A stretch of DNA of 64,000 nucleotides from Bacillota bacterium (GCA_021845645.1 JAJZVM010000009.1:1-64000); one strand, 5' to 3'. Shown: positions 31,746 to 41,349, counted from the stretch's first letter. Made by a program: numbers and translations. Notes: generated from the letters alone by a model not told the origin.

Positions 31746-32957
31746 TCAAGCCTCGCCGAAGGCTGCGGCGAACCCACGCGCGACGGCTTCGGCGGCATAG
31801 ACCGCGGCGATGCCTCCCTGCAGGTAGCCGTCCCAGGGCGGACGCATCGGCGCGTCGAGGCTGAGTTCGAGTGATGCGCCGCTGATGAATGTGCCGCCGG
31901 CCATGAGCACCGGGTCAGGATAGCCGGGGAGCTCCTCGGGCTCCGGGCGGGCCCGGCTCTCGACGGGGGACGCGGCCTGCAGGGCCTGGGCGAAGCGCAC
32001 GAGCGGTTCGGGCGCACCGAAGCCGATCAGCTGCACGATGTCGCCTCTCGCCGCGCCTGGCAGCGGGTCGACGAAGCAGCCGAGGGCCTGGCCGAAGGCG
32101 GCCGCGTACCTGGCGGTCGCCAAGGCCTCCGCCACGGCCTGCGGCGCCAGGTAGAGACCCTGGAAGAGGCTGCGCTTGCCGCCCGGGAACGCCCCGACAT
32201 CGGCACCGAGGCCTGGCGCCGTGACACGGTCCGCCACGGCGTCGACAAGCTCGCGGCGGCCGGCGATGTAGCCGCCGCCTGGGGCGAGGCCGCCGCCGGG
32301 GTTCTTCGTCAGCGATCCCGCCAGGAGGTCCGCCGCAGGCTCGCGCACATCGACGAACTCGCCGTAGCAGTTGTCCACGACGGAGACGACGCCCGCCGCC
32401 CGGCAGGCGTCGAGCGCCGGCTCGAGCTCGGCGGGGCGCAGGCCGGGACGCCGCGCGTAGCCCCGGGACCGCTGGAAGAGCACCGCCTGCGTCTTGGGGC
32501 CGAGAGCGGCCCGCAGCATCTTGGGGTCCAGCCCCTGTGCCATCGGCAGCACCCGCACCCGGATCCCCCACTCCGCGAAGGAACGCGGAGTCGGCCTGAG
32601 GCCCAGCACCGAGCGCATGGTGTCGTAGGGCTCGCCCGTCGCGACGAGGATCTCCCCGCCCGGCTTCACGACGCCCCAGAGGGCGAGCGCGATCGCATGC
32701 GTGCCCGACGCGATCTGCTCCCGCACGAGCGCCGCCTCGCAGCCGAAGGCCCCGGCGAACACATGGCCCAGGCTCTCGCGGCCACGATCGCCGTAGCCGT
32801 AACCGACCGAAGGCGCGAAGTCGTACTCCGAAACGCCTGCCGCCTGGAACGCCGCGAGGACGCGGGCCGCGTTGCGGCGCGCGACCCCGAACGTCTCCTC
32901 GCGCGCCGCCGCCATCGCGTCCTCCGCACCGCCCCTGGCCACATCGAACCTATCCAT
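31746..32957 (-). CDS. ynbB: YnbB-like PLP-dependent enzyme (methionine gamma-lyase family)
   Basis: 403 residues of the family annotated as aluminium-resistance or methionine gamma-lyase-related protein. YDFAPSVGYGYGDRGRESLG and ALVREQIASGTHAIALALW are family hallmarks; SLTKNPGGGLAPGGGYIAGR contains the likely PLP lysine. The reaction is probably a cysteine/methionine-type C-S lyase or related, but it is not established. The ATG overlaps the end of hflX by 8 bp, reproducing the Bacillus ynbA(hflX)-ynbB pairing. Confidence 0.85.
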   Translation of the reverse strand: MDRFDVARGGAEDAMAAAREETFGVARRNAARVLAAFQAAGVSEYDFAPSVGYGYGDRGRESLGHVFAGAFGCEAALVREQIASGTHAIALALWGVVKPGGEILVATGEPYDTMRSVLGLRPTPRSFAEWGIRVRVLPMAQGLDPKMLRAALGPKTQAVLFQRSRGYARRPGLRPAELEPALDACRAAGVVSVVDNCYGEFVDVREPAADLLAGSLTKNPGGGLAPGGGYIAGRRELVDAVADRVTAPGLGADVGAFPGGKRSLFQGLYLAPQAVAEALATARYAAAFGQALGCFVDPLPGAARGDIVQLIGFGAPEPLVRFAQALQAASPVESRARPEPEELPGYPDPVLMAGGTFISGASLELSLDAPMRPPWDGYLQGGIAAVYAAEAVARGFAAAFGEA

Positions 32958-34176
32958 GCAGCTCGGCCGCCACGCGGCCGGCCCAGGCGCTGTCGATCCA
33001 CGCCTCCACGCGAATCTCCGTCTCGCCCGCCTCCTCGCGCAATACCTCGCCGTGCGCCCGCACCTGCGCCAGAATGTCGCCGCGGCTCAGGGGAATGGTG
33101 AACCGCCGCAGCACCCGGCGCGACGCCAGCCGCTCCGCGATCGCCGCCCTGAGGGCATCGACGCCCACGCCGTCGCGCGCCGAGATCCGCAGCCCGGGCA
33201 CCTCCTCGCGCGCTGCCGGCGGCAGGCGGTCGATCTTGTTGAAGACCTGGATCTGCGGCAGGTCACCGGCGCCGATCGCCTGCAAGGTGGCCTGTACCGC
33301 ATCGCTCTGGCGCGGCCAGTCCGGGTGCGAGGCGTCCACGACGTGCAGCAGGAGGTCGGCCAAGGCCGTCTCCTCGAGGGTCGCCCGGAACGCCGCGACG
33401 AGCTCCGTCGGCAGGTCCTGGACGAACCCGACCGTGTCCGTGAGCAGGGCCTCCTGCCGGCCCGGCAGCTTCAGGCGCCGGGTCAGCGGGTCGAGCGTCG
33501 CGAAGAGCCGGTCCTCCCCGCCGCCGCCGCCCTGCGTCAGGGCTCGCAGGAGGGTGCTCTTGCCGGCGTTCGTGTAGCCGACCAGCGCGACGCGCGGCAG
33601 GTCGCGGCGCTCCTGCCGAGAGACGGCGCGCTGGCGCTCCACCAGGGAGAGGCGCCGCTCGAGATCGGCGATGCGGTCGCGCAGGCGCCGGCGGTCCGTT
33701 TCGAGCTTCGACTCGCCGGGACCGCGCGTGCCGATGCCGCCGCCCAGCCGCGAGAGGCTTCCCGCCACGCGCCTGAGGCGCGGCAACAGGTAGGAGAGCT
33801 GTGCCAGCTCCACCTGCAGTTTGCCTTCCTGAGTCAGTGCCCTTTGGGCGAAGATATCAAGGATCAGGGCCGTGCGGTCTACGACCTTGAGTCCCGTCTG
33901 CCGTTCAAGTTCGCGCTCCTGGCGCGCGCTGAGCGCGGCGGCGGCCAGCAGGAAACCGGCCCCCAGCTCGGACGCATCCTGCGCCGCCTCCGCAAGCTTG
34001 CCGGGGCCGAGATATCCCTTGGGGTCGGGCTGCGGCAGACTCTGCACGATCTCTCCCGCCACCTCGGCGCCAGCAGCCTCGCAGAGGCCCCTGAGCTCCT
34101 CGAGGTAGAAGGCGAGATCGGCACCGCGGCGCGGCCCCGCATACACCAGGAAGGCACGCTCCGACTGCTCAGCCAT
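32950..34176 (-). CDS. hflX: GTPase HflX, ribosome-splitting factor
   Basis: 408 residues. The N-terminal HflX domain (GPRRGADLAFYLEELRGLCE, DPKGYLGPGKLAE) is followed by a coiled linker with GGGIGTRGPGESKLETDRR, the family signature, and a G domain: VALVGYTNAGKSTLL (G1), DTVGFVQDLP (G3), NKIDRL (G4) and ISARDG (G5). It rescues stalled or heat-damaged 70S ribosomes by splitting them. GAGGAGAGACGGC precedes ATG 34176; the longer frame to 34584 is antisense to the next gene and not used. Confidence 0.95.
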   Translation of the reverse strand: MAEQSERAFLVYAGPRRGADLAFYLEELRGLCEAAGAEVAGEIVQSLPQPDPKGYLGPGKLAEAAQDASELGAGFLLAAAALSARQERELERQTGLKVVDRTALILDIFAQRALTQEGKLQVELAQLSYLLPRLRRVAGSLSRLGGGIGTRGPGESKLETDRRRLRDRIADLERRLSLVERQRAVSRQERRDLPRVALVGYTNAGKSTLLRALTQGGGGGEDRLFATLDPLTRRLKLPGRQEALLTDTVGFVQDLPTELVAAFRATLEETALADLLLHVVDASHPDWPRQSDAVQATLQAIGAGDLPQIQVFNKIDRLPPAAREEVPGLRISARDGVGVDALRAAIAERLASRRVLRRFTIPLSRGDILAQVRAHGEVLREEAGETEIRVEAWIDSAWAGRVAAELHG

Positions 34177-34307
34177 GCCGTCTCTCCTCGTCACGCGTTC
34201 TTGATGCGAGCCCCCCGCCCCAGTTTCCGAGCCGCCGAGCCACGAGGGATGTCCCGCGGCAAAGGCGAAGATCGCACCGAGTCGAAGCGGGCAGGAGGCG
34301 ACAAGCG

Positions 34308-36101
34308 TTGCGGGCATTTCGCCCCAGGGACATCTTCCACCTGCGGCGACTCTACGATGTCGCCATCGCGCCGGACGGCGCGTCGGTCGCCTACAGTCTC
34401 GGTCTGCCCGACCCGACGCTGGGCGGCTACCAGACCTGCATCTACCGCCTGGGGACCGACGACCGCAGCCCGCGGCCGCTGACCCGCGGCCCGGCCGATC
34501 GGAGGCCCTGGTTTGCCCCTGACGGGCGCCATCTCGCCTTTCTGCGCCACGACGGCGACGCCGCTCAGGTGCACCTTCTGCCACTCGCCGGTGGCGAAGC
34601 CCTGCAGATCACCGCCCTGCGCCACGGCGTGGACGCCTACGCCTGGGGGCCGCACGGCCGCCAGATCGCCGCCCTGGCCACGGTCGGACCAACCGGTCCG
34701 ACCACACGTCAACTCTACCATTTCGACCTCGACGGCACCTGGCGCCAACTGAGCGACGACGCCTTCGACCACCGCGACGCGACCTTCGCGCCGGATGGAC
34801 GGCACATCGCCTGCCTCCTGCTGCGCGCGGGCGGCGGCGTCGCCATCGGCCGGGTCGCGGTGGACGGTGGTCCGTGGCAGCTCTTGACACCTTGGCAGGC
34901 CCTCTGGGCGAGGCCCGTCTTCGCGCCGGACGGAAGCTGTCTCTACGCGGTCGGGGCCGGCGACGGCGAGGAGCCTCGCCTCTGGCGCGTGCTGCTTGCG
35001 GGCGACGCGCCGGAGAGCGTCGCCGAGGCCCCGTGGCCGGACGCCTTCTGGCCCTACGTACACCGTGACGACGGTCCAGGGCCGGACCTCTTCGTCACCG
35101 GTGACGGGCAGGGTCTCCTGGGACTCCTCTACGGCGGCAGAGAGCCGGTACTGGCGCGCTGCAACCTGCTGACGGGGCGCTGGCAGGCGGAGCAGGCGCA
35201 GGGGAGCAGGATCCAGTCCTTCGCCGCCACAGCCGCGGGGGACCGCATGGCGCTCCTCGCGGGCCCCCCCGACCGGCCGCCCGAGGTGCTGCTGCGCGAC
35301 GAGAGCGGGCACATCGCGCTGCGCAGCGATCACCATGACCTGTTCCTCGCCGACGCGAGCTTCGCGCCGGTCATGCCCCTCGCCGACAGCACGCCCGGTA
35401 CGGGCCTCCTGCTGCCGCCTCCCGGCCGGGGGAGCGCCCCGCTCGTCGTGGTGCTCGCGGATCGCGCCGACGCCGCGACCGGCGGCGCCTCGAGCCTGCT
35501 TGCACAGGCCCTCTGCGGCAGGGGACTGTCAGTGCTCCGCTTGCCGCTCGACGCGGGGGCGGCCGCGGCCGCGGCCGGCGATCCGCGGGCGCTGTCCCGA
35601 CAGCTCGAGTCGCTGATCGCCCTCTGCGCGGCCCGCCCTGAGATCGATGCCGCGAGACTCGGCATCGTCGGTGAGGGCGTCGGCGGCTACCTGTCGCTGC
35701 TCCTGCTCGCGCGGGAAGGCGCCTTCCGGGCCGCCGCGACGCTTGGCGCCGCGACGGACCTCGTGAGCCTATGGGGCGGCGGCGACCTGCCGGGCGCGAC
35801 GGCGCTGCGGGATCTGCCGCCGCCCTGGCAGGCTCCGCAGCGCTATATCGATCTCTCGCCGCTGCTCCAGGCACCGCGCATCACCGCACCTCTGCTGCTC
35901 GTGCAGGGCTCGGACGACCTCGTGGTGCCCGCCTCACAGGCCAGGGAACTCGAGGCTGCGCTCACAAGCCTGGGACGGGTGGTGCGCCTCGAGCTCTACA
36001 AGGGGCTCGGCCACCTGCCGCTGTCAGGGCACCCCTTGCGCCTCCAGGCGCAGGTCCTCGAACTGGTGGCCGGATGGCTCTTTGATCACCTCGCGCAGTA
36101 G
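34308..36101 (+). CDS. S9 prolyl-oligopeptidase-like protein lacking the nucleophile serine
   Basis: 597 residues. The N-terminal 330 residues form a TolB/WD-like beta-propeller with repeated FAPDGRHLA-type blades (near 69, 160 and 205). The C-terminal alpha/beta hydrolase of family S9 keeps the Asp (VQGSDDLVVP, about 536) and His (GLGHLPLSGH, 569), but the nucleophile elbow, normally G-x-S-x-GG, reads GEGVGG (455-460): Gly457 replaces Ser. The protein is therefore likely inactive as a peptidase and may bind peptides or act as a scaffold. AGGAGG lies 10 bp before TTG 34308. Its last 16 bp overlap the convergent methyltransferase gene. Confidence 0.82.
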   Translation: MRAFRPRDIFHLRRLYDVAIAPDGASVAYSLGLPDPTLGGYQTCIYRLGTDDRSPRPLTRGPADRRPWFAPDGRHLAFLRHDGDAAQVHLLPLAGGEALQITALRHGVDAYAWGPHGRQIAALATVGPTGPTTRQLYHFDLDGTWRQLSDDAFDHRDATFAPDGRHIACLLLRAGGGVAIGRVAVDGGPWQLLTPWQALWARPVFAPDGSCLYAVGAGDGEEPRLWRVLLAGDAPESVAEAPWPDAFWPYVHRDDGPGPDLFVTGDGQGLLGLLYGGREPVLARCNLLTGRWQAEQAQGSRIQSFAATAAGDRMALLAGPPDRPPEVLLRDESGHIALRSDHHDLFLADASFAPVMPLADSTPGTGLLLPPPGRGSAPLVVVLADRADAATGGASSLLAQALCGRGLSVLRLPLDAGAAAAAAGDPRALSRQLESLIALCAARPEIDAARLGIVGEGVGGYLSLLLLAREGAFRAAATLGAATDLVSLWGGGDLPGATALRDLPPPWQAPQRYIDLSPLLQAPRITAPLLLVQGSDDLVVPASQARELEAALTSLGRVVRLELYKGLGHLPLSGHPLRLQAQVLELVAGWLFDHLAQ

Positions 36102-36670
36102 AGGCGATAGCCCTTGTCCATAGCGACGTCCTCCACCGCAGGAAAGGTGCGGGCGAGCTCCTCGCGCAGGCTGCGCGCGCCCTGGCTCGTCCGAACCACC
36201 ACCCAGAGCGACCCGCCCGGCCGCAGGTGCTCGCGGCTCGCGCCCAGCCAGGGGTAGTAGACCTGCTTGCCGGCGCGGATCGGCGGATTCAGCAGCACGA
36301 GGTCGAAGCGTTCGTCGGCCACGGCCGAGATGCCGTCGCCCAGCACGACCCTGTGCCGCACGCCCCAGCGCTCGAGGTTGCGCTCGCACAGCGCCGCGGC
36401 GCGCGCGTTCCGCTCGACGGCCCAGACCTCCGCCCCGTACCGGTGACCGATCGCGACGCCGACCGGGCCCCAGCCGGCGCCGAGATCGAGTACCCTGGCG
36501 CCTTGGGGCACCCGCGCCCGTTCGATCAGCAGGCGCGTGCCGTCGTCGAGCCCGGATTTGCCGAACACGCCGCTGTCGCTCATGCAGCGATACTCCTGGC
36601 CAAGCACGGTGAAGCGCACCTCGCGCTCCCGCGATGCTACCTGCGGCTCCGCGCTGTAATAATGCTCCAC
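36086..36670 (-). CDS. Class I SAM-dependent methyltransferase, RsmC/YbxB-like
   Basis: 194 residues. EHYYSAEPQVASREREVRF and CMSDSGVFGKSGLDDGTRLL match the N-terminus of YbxB-type small RsmC-like 16S rRNA methyltransferases. VLDLGAGWGPVGVAIG is SAM motif I and LVLLNPPIRAGK the NPP[YI]R catalytic motif of N2-guanine RNA methylases. GGGAGGAG five bases upstream fixes GTG 36670 as start; upstream ATGs are weaker. The rRNA target base is not readable. Confidence 0.85.
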   Translation of the reverse strand: MEHYYSAEPQVASREREVRFTVLGQEYRCMSDSGVFGKSGLDDGTRLLIERARVPQGARVLDLGAGWGPVGVAIGHRYGAEVWAVERNARAAALCERNLERWGVRHRVVLGDGISAVADERFDLVLLNPPIRAGKQVYYPWLGASREHLRPGGSLWVVVRTSQGARSLREELARTFPAVEDVAMDKGYRLYCAR

Positions 36671-36761
36671 CGCCGCTCCTCCCGCCCGCCCTGTCATGCC
36701 GCCGTCGAGCGTATTCTGCCACGCTGCCCGCCAAAGAGCCATGGTGCGGTCGATCGCGGCC

Positions 36762-37712
36762 TCAGCCGAAGAAGGCGCCTTCGGGTCCCGGCCAGACCTC
36801 CTCCTTAGTCGGCCTGGGCAGCACGGTCTCGAGCTCGGGCAGGTCGCCGGCCAGGATGGCGGAAAGATCGCCGCGGCGCCAGCTGCGCTGGCGGTCGAGG
36901 CGCAGGGACTGGCGCCGCAGGGCCGCCTCCACCAGGTTGCGCGCCAGGCGCGCGTTGCCCGACAGCACGCCGCCGCGCCGCTCGGCTTCCTCGAGCAGGT
37001 CCCGCATGCGCTCCTTCGCCTGCGGCTCCAGATGGCAGTCCTGCTGGCCGAGCAGCTCCTCCGCGATGCGCAGGAGTTCCTCCGCCCCGTAGTCCGGGAA
37101 GTCCAGCAGGATCGGCAGGCGCGAAGAGAGTCCCGGGTTGGCCGCGATGAAGCGGTCCATTTCGCGCGGGTAGCCCGCGAGGACGACGATCACCTCGGCG
37201 CGCCGGTCCTCGATCGACTTGACGAGCGTGTCGATCGCCTCGCGCCCGAAGTCCCGCTCGCCGCCGCGCGCCAGGGCGTAGGCCTCGTCGACGAACAGCA
37301 CGCCGCCCAGGGCGCGCCGGATCGCGGCGCGCGTCTTCTGCGCCGTGTGGCCGATATACTCGCCGACGAGGTCCGCGCGCTCCACCTCGACGAGGTGCCC
37401 GCGCTCCAGGAGACCGACGCCGTGCAGGATCCGTCCGAGGTGGCGCGCGACCGACGTTTTGCCAGTGCCGGGATTGCCCCTGAACACCATGTGCAGCATC
37501 TGGGGCTGCGTCCTCAGGCCGGCCGCCTGCTTGCGGGCGGTCACGCGCTGGAGCGCGAGGAGCTCCTCCACCGTCTGCTTGACCTGCTCCAGGCCGATCA
37601 GCCGCCGCAGCGACTGCAAGGCCTGCTCGCCCTCGAGCCGGCGCGTGGCGTCGGCGCCGCCCTCCCGCCTGGCCGTCGCGCGTACCACCTGGATGCTTGG
37701 CCTGCGCGCCAT
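36762..37712 (-). CDS. spoVK: SpoVK/CbbX-type AAA+ ATPase
   Basis: 316 residues. After a short basic N-terminus, LIGLEQVKQTVEELLALQRV is the CbbX/SpoVK entry motif, HMVFRGNPGTGKTSVARHLG Walker A, GVLFVDEAYALARGGERDFG Walker B with the pore region, and ILLDFPDYGAEELLRI the sensor area. In Bacillus spoVK lies upstream of hflX and is needed for spore maturation; here only the methyltransferase and the S9-like gene intervene. GGGAGGGGTGGCG precedes ATG 37712. Rubisco-activase-type CbbX is less likely with no Rubisco genes nearby. Confidence 0.85.
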   Translation of the reverse strand: MARRPSIQVVRATARREGGADATRRLEGEQALQSLRRLIGLEQVKQTVEELLALQRVTARKQAAGLRTQPQMLHMVFRGNPGTGKTSVARHLGRILHGVGLLERGHLVEVERADLVGEYIGHTAQKTRAAIRRALGGVLFVDEAYALARGGERDFGREAIDTLVKSIEDRRAEVIVVLAGYPREMDRFIAANPGLSSRLPILLDFPDYGAEELLRIAEELLGQQDCHLEPQAKERMRDLLEEAERRGGVLSGNARLARNLVEAALRRQSLRLDRQRSWRRGDLSAILAGDLPELETVLPRPTKEEVWPGPEGAFFG

Positions 37713-37822
37713 CGCCACCCCTCCCCGCCAGCTGGACCTCTTCGCCCGGCGGGGCGGGGATCCTGGCCCGTCCGGACGCAGGGAAGCGGGTGTGCCCGCC
37801 CGAATGCTGCGATGGTGATGTG

Positions 37823-39028
37823 ATGACAAGGGGACTCGGGCGAGGGGTCCCGGCGGCGCTCCTTCTGGCCCTCGCGACCGCCGCGCAGGTCGGCGTCTCG
37901 ATCCTGCAGCAGGGCACCGCCGTCTTGAGCTACGCGCTCGGCAAGCCGCTGGCCCTGAGCCTGTCCCAGGCCGGAACGCTCGTCAGTGCCACCTCGCTCG
38001 GCGTCATGCTCGCGATGCTCTTGGGCGGTGCCCTGATCGACCGCTACGGCGTGCGGCCCGTGCTCCTCTCATCCGCCCTCGTGGCGGTGCTCGGCGGTGC
38101 GGCCATCGGCAGCCAGACGACCTACGCGGGCCTCGCCCTCTGCCTCGCCGCCACGGGCTTCGGACTCGGCGCGCTGCCGATCGCCGGCGCCCGCGTGATC
38201 TTCGACGGCTTCGCCGGCGCATCGCGCGGCCTCGCCATGGGCATCCGCCAGACCGGCGTTCCCCTCGGCGCGGCGGTCGCGGCCGCGGCCCTGCCCACGC
38301 TCGCCCTGCGCTACGGTCCGAACGCCCCCTGGCTCTGGCTGGCGCTGCTGGCGGCCGTCCTGAACCTCGTCCTGGCCGCCGCCGCGCCGAATACCCCGCG
38401 CGTCCCGTCCGCCGAGCGGCCGCCGCTCGCCGGCGACCTTCGCCGCATCGCCCTGCCGGCACTGCTCGCCTTCATGCTCTCCGCAGGCCAATACGGGCTC
38501 CTCACCTACACCGTGCCGTCAGCTCCCGGCGGCCTGGCCCCAGCGGCCGCCGGCGTCCTGCTGGCCATCGCCCAGCTGGGCGGTGCGGCGGGCCGCATCG
38601 GCTTCGGCCAGCTGAGCGACCGTCTTGGGCGGCGCCCGCCGGTGATCGCCGTCGCCGCGGGCGTCGGCGCGCTGGGCATCGCGCTCGCGACGCACCTCGG
38701 CAGCGTGCCGTTCGTGCTGCGCGGCCTCGGCTACCTGGTGGCGGGGGCCGGCGCGGTCGGCTGGAACGCGCTCGTGCTCACCTGGGGCGGCGAGCGTGTC
38801 TCGCCGGGCCGCTCAGGGCAGGCGATGGGCACCATCGGCACGTCCGTGTTCCTGGGCTCCGCCGTCTGGCCGCCGCTGCTGGGGCTCCTGGCGCAGGCCG
38901 AAGGCTTCGCCGCCGCCTGGTCCGCCTTGGCCGGCCTGATCGCTCTGGCCGCCGTTGTCGCGCTTGCGGCAGGAACCGCCGATCGTCCGCGGAACTCCAG
39001 GCTTGGCAGCACGAACGGAGGTGCCTAG
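37823..39028 (+). CDS. Major facilitator superfamily transporter
   Basis: 401 residues, 12 membrane helices. The loop between helices 2 and 3, GGALIDRYGVRPVLLSSAL, is the MFS signature, repeated as GQLSDRLGRRPPVIAVAAG after helix 8. GFGLGALPIAGARVIFDGFA and GIRQTGVPLGAAVAAAALP resemble members of the CynX/YycB and oxalate/nitrate antiporter groups, so a small-anion or drug substrate is possible. Its stop is one base before the dipeptidase start, so the two are co-transcribed: perhaps peptide or amino-acid handling. Confidence 0.85.
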   Translation: MTRGLGRGVPAALLLALATAAQVGVSILQQGTAVLSYALGKPLALSLSQAGTLVSATSLGVMLAMLLGGALIDRYGVRPVLLSSALVAVLGGAAIGSQTTYAGLALCLAATGFGLGALPIAGARVIFDGFAGASRGLAMGIRQTGVPLGAAVAAAALPTLALRYGPNAPWLWLALLAAVLNLVLAAAAPNTPRVPSAERPPLAGDLRRIALPALLAFMLSAGQYGLLTYTVPSAPGGLAPAAAGVLLAIAQLGGAAGRIGFGQLSDRLGRRPPVIAVAAGVGALGIALATHLGSVPFVLRGLGYLVAGAGAVGWNALVLTWGGERVSPGRSGQAMGTIGTSVFLGSAVWPPLLGLLAQAEGFAAAWSALAGLIALAAVVALAAGTADRPRNSRLGSTNGGA

Positions 39029-39029
39029 G

Positions 39030-40361
39030 ATGGACTGGCAGATTTCGTCCGAGGAGATCCTTCGCGTCGCGCGCGCCCTCATCCGCGTGCGCTCCGTGCG
39101 GGAGACCGAGCAGCCGGGGGCTCCCTTCGGCCTGGGCGTGCGCAAGGCCTTCGACGCCTTCCTCGCGGAGGCGGGCAGGCTTGGCCTCACGCGCCGGCAC
39201 GACGACCAGGGCTACGCCCTCGACGTGGAGATCGGACAGGGTGAAGAGATCGTCGGTGTGCTCGTACACCTCGACGTGGTCCCCGAGGGCGACGGCTGGA
39301 CCGTACCCCCCTATGCCGGCACGGTCCAGGGCGGGCGCCTGTTCGGCCGCGGCGCGATCGACGACAAGGGGCCGGCTGCCGCCGCGCTGGTCGCGCTCGC
39401 GGCGGTCGCGGCCCACGGACCCGCCTTGAGCCGGCGCGTACGCCTGATCGCCGGCGGCGACGAGGAGAGCTACTGGCAGTGCATGCAACACTACCTCCAG
39501 CAGCGTGAGCGTCCGTCCCTCGGCTTCACGCCCGACGGCGACTTCCCGCTGGTCCACGGCGAGAAGGGCGGTCTCAGCCTGCGCCTTGAGCGGCCGCCGC
39601 AACTCCCCCAGCGCTACGCGCTCGAGGCGGGGCAGCAGCCCAACGTCGTGCCGGACCACGCCAGGCTCGAGCTGGCGCAGCCCCTGCCGCCCGAGTCCGT
39701 CCACCAGCTGGCGACCGAGCTTGGCGTGCACGTCGTGCCGGACTCGGACGAGCCGAAGCGCATCTTCGACGTGCTGGGCGAGGCCGCCCACGCGTCTGAG
39801 CCCGAGCGCGGCGTCAGCGCCATCCGCGAGGCCTATCGCCTGTTCGGCCCCAGCCTGCACGACCCTTTGCTCGACCTGCTGGTCGCCGACGACCACGGCG
39901 AGGCGCTCGGCATCGCTGCGCAGGACGAGCTGCTCGGCCGCCTGACGGTGAACCTCGGCATGATCCGACACGACGCCACAGGCACCAGGGCCTGGATCGA
40001 CATCCGCTATCCCATGGCGACCGATGCTGGCGAGATCATCCGCCGGCTGCGCGAGAACCTGGCCCGCTTCGGCGTCGACGTCTTCGTGGAGTTCGAGGCG
40101 AAGCCGCACTGGATCTCGCCCGACGACCCGCTCGTGCAGACGCTGATGGGCATCTACCGGAGCCGCACCGGCGACGCGACGGAGCCGATGGTGATCGGCG
40201 GCCTGACCTACGCCCGCACGCTTGGGCGTGCCGTGGCCTTCGGCCCGCAGTTTCCGGGGCGGCTGGACGTCGCCCACCAGGCCGACGAGTCGGTGTCGCT
40301 CGCGGACCTCGAGTTGGCGGCGCGGATTTACGCGGACGCCATCGTCGCCCTCGCCACCTGA
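39030..40361 (+). CDS. pepV: PepV-like M20 dipeptidase
   Basis: 443 residues. Di-zinc ligands: VLVHLDVVPEGDGW (His), GRGAIDDKGPAAAAL (bridging Asp) and IAGGDEESYWQCMQHY (catalytic and ligand Glu), the Xaa-His/PepV pattern. The GEKGGLSLRL and GEAAHASEPERGVSAI blocks and C-terminal VIGGLTYARTLGRAVAFGPQF complete the family layout. It splits unblocked dipeptides in the cytosol. CGGAGGTGCCTAGG precedes ATG 39030. Confidence 0.9.
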   Translation: MDWQISSEEILRVARALIRVRSVRETEQPGAPFGLGVRKAFDAFLAEAGRLGLTRRHDDQGYALDVEIGQGEEIVGVLVHLDVVPEGDGWTVPPYAGTVQGGRLFGRGAIDDKGPAAAALVALAAVAAHGPALSRRVRLIAGGDEESYWQCMQHYLQQRERPSLGFTPDGDFPLVHGEKGGLSLRLERPPQLPQRYALEAGQQPNVVPDHARLELAQPLPPESVHQLATELGVHVVPDSDEPKRIFDVLGEAAHASEPERGVSAIREAYRLFGPSLHDPLLDLLVADDHGEALGIAAQDELLGRLTVNLGMIRHDATGTRAWIDIRYPMATDAGEIIRRLRENLARFGVDVFVEFEAKPHWISPDDPLVQTLMGIYRSRTGDATEPMVIGGLTYARTLGRAVAFGPQFPGRLDVAHQADESVSLADLELAARIYADAIVALAT

Positions 40362-40387
40362 GTCCCGCCGCCGCGGGAGGCGGCAGA

Positions 40388-40421
40388 ACGGCCCCTGCCC
40401 GCGCCTGCGGGCGAGGGCCGT
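40388..40421. terminator. Bidirectional hairpin between pepV and the second TauE gene
   Basis: ACGGCCCCTGCCCGC and GCGGGCGAGGGCCGT form a 15-bp stem with one mismatch and one wobble around GCCT-type loop. It lies between convergent genes. Confidence 0.6.
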
Positions 40422-40431
40422 CAGTTGCGCC

Positions 40432-41199
40432 TCAAGCCACCAGCTGCACGCCGCTCAGGAGCACGAGGCTCGACACGAGGAACTTGAGCGGCCGGCCGCT
40501 CACGCGCACGGTCAGCCTGCTGCCGATCAGCACGCCGGGCAGCGACCCGATCATCAGGTTCAGGGCCAGATGGACATCGACGCTGCCCATGGCCATATGC
40601 ACCGCGCTCGCGGCCATGCTGATCAAAAGCGCGCTTGCGATGTCCGTCCCCACCACACGCCGCGGGGCAAGGCCGGAGGCGAGCATCGCCGGAGCCAGCA
40701 GAGAGCCGCTGCCGATCGACGTCAGGCCGACCAGGAGGCCGATCACGCCGCCGAACGCAGCGAGCCATGCCGGGGCAGGGGACGGCACGGCCCTTTGCGC
40801 ATCTGTCGCCGCCGGGCCTACGCGTGCCAGGTGCTCGTGGATGCCCGTGCCGAGCGCCGCAGCGATCAGGGCCAGGCCGAGGAGGTGCTTCAGGACCGTC
40901 TCGCCGCCGGCCACGCGGGCAAGCGCGGCGCCGGCGAGCAGCGAGCCGGCGAGTGCCCCCGGCACTCCGCCGGCGGCGAGCCGCACGACCCATCTGAGGT
41001 CGATGGAGCGAAGCCGCCAGTGCTGCAACGCACCCAGAAGCTTGGTGCCGCTCGCGTAGAGGAGATCCGTCCCCACGGCGAGCGACGCTGGCACGCCCAA
41101 CAGGATGAGCACGGGCGTGACAAGGCTCCCGCCCCCGACACCGCCCAGCCCGACCAGCACCCCGACCAGGAGACCTCCGGCCGCAACCGTCCACGACAT
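40432..41199 (-). CDS. Second TauE/SafE-family membrane permease
   Basis: 255 residues, about eight helices. LLVGVLVGLGGVGGGSLVTPVL and IGLLVGLTSIGSGSLLAPAM are the paired glycine motifs of the two halves. It is not closely like the copy at 1363..2100. GGGAGGGACGTC precedes ATG 41199. Sulfite or another small anion is the usual substrate of the family; nothing nearby specifies it. Confidence 0.85.
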   Translation of the reverse strand: MSWTVAAGGLLVGVLVGLGGVGGGSLVTPVLILLGVPASLAVGTDLLYASGTKLLGALQHWRLRSIDLRWVVRLAAGGVPGALAGSLLAGAALARVAGGETVLKHLLGLALIAAALGTGIHEHLARVGPAATDAQRAVPSPAPAWLAAFGGVIGLLVGLTSIGSGSLLAPAMLASGLAPRRVVGTDIASALLISMAASAVHMAMGSVDVHLALNLMIGSLPGVLIGSRLTVRVSGRPLKFLVSSLVLLSGVQLVA

Positions 41200-41317
41200 G
41201 ACGTCCCTCCCACCGCTAGCTATGCGGCGCGGCAGGGACCGGTCCCGGGCTGTGTCTATGGCTCGGCGGGTGTCCGGCCGGCCCTGCCATGGGGGCGCGC
41301 CGGCGGGACAGCGAAGC

Positions 41318-41349
41318 TTGAGACCCGTCGCAGCGGCGACGGGTCTCAA
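41318..41349. terminator. 14-bp perfect hairpin downstream of the amino-acid permease
   Basis: TTGAGACCCGTCGC (41318-41331) pairs with GCGACGGGTCTCAA (41336-41349), four-base loop. It lies 25 bp past the permease stop on the minus strand and ends that transcript. Confidence 0.8.

Noticed and set aside
36762..37712. CbbX (Rubisco activase) for the AAA ATPase
   Set aside because: No Rubisco genes and the hflX-ynbB neighbourhood points to SpoVK.
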